64,000 nt of DNA from Buxus sempervirens (lineage: Eukaryota; Streptophyta; Magnoliopsida; Buxales; Buxaceae): the NCBI GenBank assembly GCA_947561395.2, contig OX387194.1, positions 15,610,048 to 15,674,047 of the forward strand, read 5' to 3'. Positions 57,396 through 64,000 of this stretch are shown piece by piece; within the stretch, counting starts at the first letter, position 1, and each line of letters starts with the position of its first letter. The notes below the pieces were generated by a model that saw only the letters and a program-made list of their open reading frames with translations, had not been told where the DNA came from and did no database searches. The position numbers and the translations under genes were made by a program.

Positions 57396-58500
57396 GCACG
57401 TCCCGTGAGGCGTTGCACTAAAAAGTGGAGGTATCGGAGTAGCCACTACTTGATGGGGTGCAAGTAGACACCTGGGTGCTTATACAGGTCTATTGGGATG
57501 GTCTACAGCTCTTTAGAGATTCGAGGAAAGGTCTCGGTTATGTCTAGGGAAGTCCAAAGACACCCCGGCTAGCCCCGTCGGTTGACGGGTCCCTCGGGTC
57601 TCCCTGGTTCGAGTCAACTTAGTCTCACCCTTATCCCTAAGTCAGCATGCATGTTTGTTGAGACTGAGCGGGGACCACCAAAGGTGTGGGTCCCCTTGGT
57701 CTTTAATTGATTTTATCTTTTTATTCATTCAGTGAAGTGGGTTGGGTATGGGCCCGTTGGAAGGTCCATTGGTAACCATGTTGGGCTTCAATTAAGCCCA
57801 TGGCCTAGCTAGGGTTATTGGGTAACCCTTTTATTGGTTTTGGTTATTTGGTTTTGGGTTAATTAATTTACCTATTAACTAGGTGGGTTAAGACTTTTAA
57901 GACCCGTTGGGCTTGGACTTGGCCCATGGGTAATTAATCAAGTGGCTTGAGACCCATTTATGAAAATGGGCCTTGTTTTGGGCCAGACTGGGTGTGGGCC
58001 CTGTTGGAAGGCCCACAATACCTTGGTTGGGTCCGCTTGGACCCAAGTCTCAAAATGAGGACCTGGGTTGACCCAAGAGCCCATCTAGTTTAATTTAATT
58101 AATATCGGGTCGGGTCGGACCGAATCGAGTCTGCAAAATCAGGTTTTATGGGTTATTTGGGGGTTGACCGCACATGTTATGCGGTTTAGGCATAACCGCA
58201 GATATGGTGCGGTCCGGGTCTGACCTGAATCCCAAAAAAAACTGCCAAAATCTCACCTAAAGCATGCTCGCTAGTTTCCTTGGGTTGTTTGCAACTTACT
58301 GTGAGTTCCAAAGTGAACTCATAGTGGGTGAATGCCCTCTTTTGGCTTAGATAGCCTCTTTTCTTGAGGCCTTTTACACAATAATAAGGAAGAGAAGCAT
58401 GGAGGCTCCCCCTGTTTTTTGGAGTTGGTCTTTAGAACCTATAGTGGGGACTCCAGTAACCCCTACTTTGGTGCCTTAAAAACCACATATTATTCTTCAT
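57396..58500 (+). repeat. TAT-like LTR fragment
   Basis: From about 57650 it is collinear with the inverted region 9075-8660, including GGCCCGTTGGAAGGTCCATT and the ACCGCA/TGCGGT words at 58168-58215. Ends uncertain. Rich in GGGCC and CCCATT words, giving higher GC than its neighbours. Confidence 0.5.
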
Positions 58501-58955
58501 ACGCGGCGTTAACCATGACCTAAAGGGCCTTTATCATCGATTCATTCATCCATTCAATCATCCACTCATATTATTCATGATTAAACATATAAAGATGCTA
58601 ATAAAGACGCATATGCATATGGGTGACAAAAAAAATGCATGAAATCAATAAGTAAATGAAATGGTTATGCCCAAAAATGACTAATAGTAACATGTTAGAT
58701 GAGATGATGCTGCCACTACTTACATGAAACCAAAGAAAAACCCAATCTTCTCTTAAAAATATCATTTATATGCATGTAGATGGGATGATGCATGATTGAA
58801 CAAGGATTTTATATTTCTACACATGGCTATGAACATGTATGAAAACATAGAAGTACGAAAAGCATAGAAGTGATAAATAGCCTATTCTAATTGAAAGGAA
58901 AGAGGGAGAGAAGATATTAGGGGTACAAAGGAACTTTACAGAGGACAAACCCCTC
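58501..58955. other. unassigned sequence
   Basis: AT-rich, no gene or element recognised; includes the LINE insertion point at its right end. Confidence 0.4.
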
Positions 58956-59084
58956 TTTTTTTTTTTTTTTATAACAAAAACCCACTAAGGCAGGAATAAC
59001 CTTAGTGGCACTCCATCGGTGGGTAGAGGGTTGAGGCAGACCCTGACCTGTGTATTAATTCCAAAAAACAATATACACCAGCAT

Positions 59085-59110
59085 GGGGGGGGGGGGGGGG
59101 GGGGGGGGGG
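59085..59110 (+). repeat. 26-base poly-G run
   Basis: Uninterrupted G run inside the LINE 3' UTR. Confidence 0.95.
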
Positions 59111-59150
59111 ACATAGGGCCTTACCCCTGCAAAACAAATTAGAAATAAAA

Positions 59151-60053
59151 CTACTGCCTGAAGGCATACGACCCAGTTCTATACTGAAACAAACAATTCT
59201 TAACTTTAGAAGAAAGCAATGAAAAAAATTCATATATGATCTTAGATGAGTGATCACATCCTTCATTTGCAAGAACATCAGCTACAGTATTAGCATCTCT
59301 GTAGACATGCTGAACCACCCTGTTTGGTATGTTTAGTCTTCCTTTGATCTCCTTCCACCATATCAAAAATTTCCAAGGTATTGACGCCAATCCATTAATT
59401 ATGTCCACCAGAATTTTTGAGTCCGATTCAATTACCAGATCTTGGAAACCATAGCTGTCTGCCAATCGAAGACCATCTCTTAGAGCAAAAAACTCAGCCA
59501 AGAGGTTAGATTGGACTCCATAGTGAGCTGAAAAACCAGCAATAAATGCACCTGATGAGTATCTGATAACTCCACCCCCTCCTGAAATTCCTGGATTTCC
59601 TTTAGAAGCCCCATCCACATTCAAAATTATTTCTGAACTTCTTTGCCTTAACCAACGAACAAACTGAATTTTAGGAGGTCTAATGAATGGAGAGAACAAC
59701 TGCATTTGTTCAAGAACCAAAGCTTCTTGAGCCTTGCAATTACTAGAAGGATTAGTAATATATGCAATTTCCTGGAACCAATGATAAACATTCCTTGTAA
59801 TTTGGTTAACTGACATAGGTTCCTCATCAAATCTGCTCTTACATCTGGATAACCATAGCTCCCAACAAATTAACAAAGGAGTTTCTTTAAAGAGGAGACT
59901 ATATTGATCATTTGAATGAACATTAAACCAAAAAGAAACTTTGGACGCCAGGTCATGCAGCAGATGGAATTGGCATTCAAAACAATTGGCAAAAAACTCC
60001 CACAATAAGTGAGCAACTTCACCAAAAGTGAAAAGGTGATTCAAACTCTCCAT
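59151..60053 (-). pseudogene. LINE ORF2 C-terminus with RNase H
   Basis: 300-residue open frame on the minus strand. After a spacer comes a plant-LINE type RNase H (RVT_3): ILNVDGASKGNPGISGGGGV holds the first catalytic Asp, LLAEFFALRDGLRLA the Glu, LVIESDSKILVDII the second Asp, and VYRDANTVADVLANEG the last Asp. All four acidic residues are kept. The frame continues from 60078-60836 across one stop or shift. ATG 60053 is not the natural start. Confidence 0.92.
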
Positions 60054-60077
60054 TTTTTTGTTTGTGCAACAGTTGCA

Positions 60078-60836
60078 CTAAGAGCATAATTGAATACCAC
60101 ACTTTTGAATTCGGTCATCAGTGGGCAAAGCCCCCTTCAAAAGTTTCCAAAAAAAGACGGCAACTTTTTTTGGAATAAAGTTAACCCAAATACTTTTACT
60201 CCATGCACAATTATCCCCACGTTTTCTGATTATGTTCCAAGCAAAGTAAGTGGAAAAAAAAATACCTGAAGAAGTTGGTTTCCATAATGGTTTGTGAGAT
60301 TGGAAAAGCCGATAATAAACTTCAGAGATTAGAGAGGTGATATCATGAGGAAGAATTTCATTCAGTAACTCTATATTCCAAGAGCCATTAGGATTAAGAA
60401 AGTCAATCACTTTTGCATCAGGAAATTGAAGCTCCTCATCTTGAACATAATCGACCATTTTTCCTAAGTGAGACCATTGATCAAACCAGAAACTGATATT
60501 GCCTTCTTCAAGAGACCAAACAGTGTTGTCCCAAATAACCTCTTTCACCTTTAGAATTGATTTCCATATCTTGGAACTACCACTTCTTTCATGCAGATTT
60601 TGAGGATATCTTGCTCCACAATATTTAGCCCTCATAAAATCTGACCATAAATTGTCCCCATACAAAGATCTCCAACCCATTTTTATTTGGAGACTCTTCA
60701 TAACATCTGAAACAGACTTAATATCCATACCCCCTTCAGATTTGGGGAGACAAATCTTTTCCCAACATACCCAGTGTTTCTTGGAGCCATGTTCAGAGCT
60801 CTCCCCCCAAAAAGAAATTCGCAAAAAATGCTTCAA
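60078..60836 (-). pseudogene. LINE ORF2 post-RT region with zf-RVT
   Basis: 252-residue minus-strand frame between RT and RNase H. It contains KHWVCWEKICLPKSEGGMDI, typical of the RT thumb/connection, then SFWFDQWSHLGK and WVNFIPKKVAVFFWKLLKGA, the start of the zinc-binding zf-RVT segment. It breaks just before its Cys pair (the stop follows IQLCS). Confidence 0.88.
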
Positions 60837-61575
60837 TTCTTTTCATAACAGCTTTAAGGAAGGGAATAGCAGATAATGAGTGAATAGGTATACTTGAAAG
60901 GACACTTTGAATGAGAGTCACTTTGCCTCCATGAGAGAGGAGCTTAGACTTCCAGCCACTAATACGTTTTTGAATCTTTTCAAGTAACTCAAAAACATTG
61001 GCAAAGAAGCTCTACCATTAAATAATGGAACACCCAAATACTTGATAGGCAAGCTGGCTTTCCTGATTCCAGACATTGATTGAAGCATATCCAGGTGAGA
61101 ATGAGAAAGTCTAGAGGATGTGATCAAACAGCTTTTGGACTTATTCACCAATTGACCAGAAGCTTCCTCATAAATCTTAATAAAATTCAAGAGATTAGCT
61201 AAGGAAGATCTCTTACCATTTAAGAAGACAAGAATATCATCCACAAATAGTATATGAGACACTTTAACTGATACTCTTCCAGTATTGAAGAAACCAATGG
61301 AACCATCATGCACCAGAAAGGACAAGCCTATACTAAATACCTCTTCAGCAATGATGAAAAGCAAAGGAGAAAGAGGATCCCCTTGACGAAGACCTCTAGA
61401 AAGACTTGAAGAAGCCACATGGAGAACCTTTAAGAAGAACACTAAACCAGCAATTATTTAAACACCGAGTAATAAGATTGCACCATGAATCTGAGAAGCC
61501 AAACCTTCTACAAACCTCGATGAGAAAATCCCACTCCATTCTATCAAAGGCCTTTGCCATATCAATCTTGACAAT
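60837..61575 (-). pseudogene. LINE reverse transcriptase, partial
   Basis: Minus strand. Motif A: VKIDMAKAFDRMEWDFLIEV at about 61560. Motif B: LSRGLRQGDPLSPLLFIIAE at about 61390. Motif C: SHILFVDDILVFLNGK, with FVDD where plant L1 elements usually have FADD; both catalytic Asp are present. The thumb follows (PIKYLGVPLFNGR). Frames change at about 61440 and 60917. The first RT motifs were removed when the LTR inserted at 61576. Confidence 0.92.
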
Positions 61576-64000
61576 TGTAAGACCCTGAATTTTCACCTAA
61601 TAAATAAATAAATAAATAATAAATAAAAGAAAATATGAGTTAAGTCCTAGTTAAAATAAAAAGGGAAGATTTAGAGGACAAGTAATTCGAATAAGTCATA
61701 AGTAGTAAATAAAGAAAGAATTTTAATGAAATTAGCCTAAAAGAGTAAAAGGGTATTTTGGTAACTTTCAGAAAAGGGTAATTAATAAATATATCATTAA
61801 ATAATAACTAGGATTAGAAAATAGAAGAAAATAATTTATTTAGACAAGTTAGAAATTAAAAAGGAATTAATAAAAGCTCAAATGTAGAAAAAGGGTAATT
61901 AGGAGATTTCAAGTCTTAATTCGGAGGAAATAAGGTTTAAGGTGATATTAAGGTTTGATTAATTATTATGCACGAAAATAGGTTGTAAGTAGGAGTTTAG
62001 ATGATAAAAGATTTAATTAATAATGTTATAGTAGAAAAATAAAAGGTGGAGAAAAAGTAGGAATTAATTAGAATGGGTTAGACTTTAATTAGGCCTTGGT
62101 TGGGTTAACCCAAATTAAAGTAGCCTATTAGGGTTGGTTTAGGACTTCTAAAGCCTATTATAAATAGGAGATTAAGGTGAGACAAGAGAGGATTTTTGTG
62201 GGTTTTATATTGAGAGAAAAGAGGGAGAGAAAGGAAGAAGGCTGCTAATGGAGCTGTTTGACCAGCTATCATCAAATCGTGATCGGGTAAAATCCGTACG
62301 GTGGATCGCCTTTAAATTTGGGGGTTTTGTTCATGACTAATGGAACCACAATGTGAATGGTGGAGATCCGAATTAGAGAACTTTAGCTTGGTGCGTTTGG
62401 GAGCAAAAGTAAGGTCTAGAATTAGAAGTTTCAATGGAAGAAGGATTTTAGCGTATAAGGCAAGTAGTAACCATTGGAAAACTAGAGGAATTGCATGATT
62501 TTGTTTTCTGTGATTTAGTATGGTTTAAACGGATAAATCGGAATTGTATTTACATGGAATCAAAGGATTTATATTTTAAAGTTTGGTATTCTTGAATGAT
62601 TTGTTAAAGTAATGAAGAAAGCTTAGTTTGATCATGTAAATAATCGTAGGATGGTATTTAATTGATAAGAATTAATCTAGAAGGCTTTAGGTATGTTTTA
62701 GAATGTTAGTAGATTAATTTAGACCAAAGAAACATATAGCAAAAGCCTAAAAATCCGAACTTTACAAATCTAGAAATTACTGTTAAATTTTACACGAGCA
62801 CCTAGGATCGCCCAAGATCGCCTAGCCCTGTAGAGGTAGGCACTCTAAACAGAATTTGTAGATTTTAGTGATTTTTGTAACATGAATAAATATTCAATAA
62901 TTTTTCTAATAAGTGAAGCATACTAGCATGTTTATAAAGACCTAATTAAAGTATAAAAATTTATAAAATTATATTTTAGAAATAACCAAGTAATTGGAGG
63001 TCCTAAGGGTAGGATAGAATATGAAAGGGACCAATTTGAAAGGTAAACAATGGGAATGATACTAGCTTGTAATTATGGATTAAAAACATCTTCTAAACTT
63101 GATTTTAGATTTGTAGAGTATGCTAGAAATTGTAAATACAGAAAATTGGAATAAATAGTATCTTAGGTAACAATATGAGAACTTGGATTACAAAAAAAGG
63201 GATTAATAGGGAAAACTCTAAGCAAGACTTGAATTACTTTTGGTTTGTACTTTAAATATGAATATTGGTTTCTAGAATTGCATAAAGTCTGATTTTTATC
63301 GAAATTATGATACATGAGTTTTATTTTTAATATAATTGGGAAATTGCATATGTTATTTCGAAAAAGGCTTTATTTGGATTTTTAAGGATTGAATCGTGGA
63401 ATTCTCTTGGAATTGAATATTTTGGTATGGATTGGTATATGGTATGATGTTATTAGCTTTTCTTTTATGGTTGGGTGATACGGCTTCTGTGGTTGAGTTG
63501 ATACTAACTTTTACGGCAGAGATGGGTAATTCTCTGTGTAGAGATGTGTAATCCTTTACGGGTAAAAGCGTGTATGCCTCCTACAGTAGCGTGTCATCCC
63601 GTATGTGGTTTTATCATGGTTTGTGTCAGTGGCCTTAGCTGTATATGGATCCATAGTTTTGGCTGGTTAGCTAAGTAATATTTAGTTTGGGTTGAGTTAC
63701 TCCTATATGCGAGCGCGCTTCCCTTGCAAGTTAGTTTGCTCTGGGAAGGTCCTATGTCTGGAGGGATACCCCGGTGCACCGCTGGTGATTCCCTGTACAT
63801 GTGGATAAGCGACCATCTCCATGTATTGATTTTGGTGCTGCATGCTGGTGGTACATGCCAACTCTGTTGAGTTCGTGCGCAATAAGTCGGTGACTACGGC
63901 TTTTGTCTATAGCTGCACTACATGGGGCTTGAGTATCATTAAGTAGCACTGCCCCTAAGCGGCACAATGGTATAGCAGTTAGTTGAGTGTCATCTCAAAT
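61576..64000 (+). repeat. gypsy-type LTR, runs out of the window
   Basis: Starts TGTAAGACCCTGAATTTTCA inside the LINE RT. Bases 61576 to about 62980 are collinear with 4772-3358 inverted. TATA box CTATTATAAATAGGAG at about 62155. Bases 63640-64000 match 53390-53760 in the LTR at 52175. The copy at 52175 spans 2449 bp, so nearly all of this LTR may be present. Whether it is solo or part of a full element cannot be seen. Confidence 0.88.

Larger units (their letters stand above)
58956..61575 (-). mobile_element. L1-type LINE, 5' truncated
   Basis: Minus-strand non-LTR element with RT, zf-RVT and RNase H, ending in a poly(A) tail (T run 58956-58970). The 5' end is cut at 61575, where a gypsy-type LTR begins. 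The endonuclease and ORF1 are missing. A 26-base G run (59085-59110) lies in its 3' UTR. ORF2 is broken at about 60065, 60840-60917 and 61440. Confidence 0.93.

Overview
This is a repeat-rich nuclear segment of a land plant, most likely a flowering plant. The evidence is spliced genes with GT-AG introns, plant-type CASP-like and NRPB12 proteins, Ty1/copia and Ty3/gypsy elements, L1-type LINEs, hAT, CACTA-like and Helitron-like sequence, and a nuclear insertion of plastid DNA. I cannot name the species. Coding density is very low: two host genes look intact or nearly so, and transposable elements (TEs) or their relics fill most of the rest. All family assignments come from reading the sequence and recalled protein families; no search was run.

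Layout. 1-3357: decayed copia element with its 3' LTR, inserted in a minus-strand gypsy-type LTR (3358-4772). That LTR lies in the 3' part of a second gypsy element (4773-6363), whose 3' LTR begins at 6364. 7291-10670: degenerate LTR-like and anonymous sequence. 10844-12152: three-exon CASP-like gene with a probable frameshift near its start. 12418-14330: plastid DNA joining an rps12 piece to a petB-petD piece. 15261-19143: LINE tail, decayed hAT transposase and a gypsy LTR with primer site. 19470-26566: minus-strand copia element split by a solo LTR with a perfect 5-bp target duplication (TSD).

27800-40068: NRPB12 (51-aa zinc-ribbon subunit of RNA polymerases II, IV and V) on the minus strand. 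Its last eight codons lie 11.4 kb from exon 2. The intron holds a LINE with a 14-bp TSD and a solo LTR with a 5-bp TSD, itself carrying further insertions. 39010-44543: the 5' half of NRPB12 is repeated as an almost identical inverted copy. The second copy has lost the start of exon 2 and has no exon 3. The arms are separated by a 3.2-kb spacer holding a hAT-like element with an 8-bp TSD.

44544-51543: CACTA-like and Helitron-like ends and fragments of host-like genes (an URB1-like piece and a kinase C-terminus). 52175-54623: solo gypsy-type LTR. 56380-58955: further LTR pieces. 58956-61575: 5'-truncated LINE with RT and RNase H, cut by a gypsy LTR that runs out of the window. The most notable systems are the TE-expanded NRPB12 intron with its inverted partial duplicate, and the chimeric plastid insertion.
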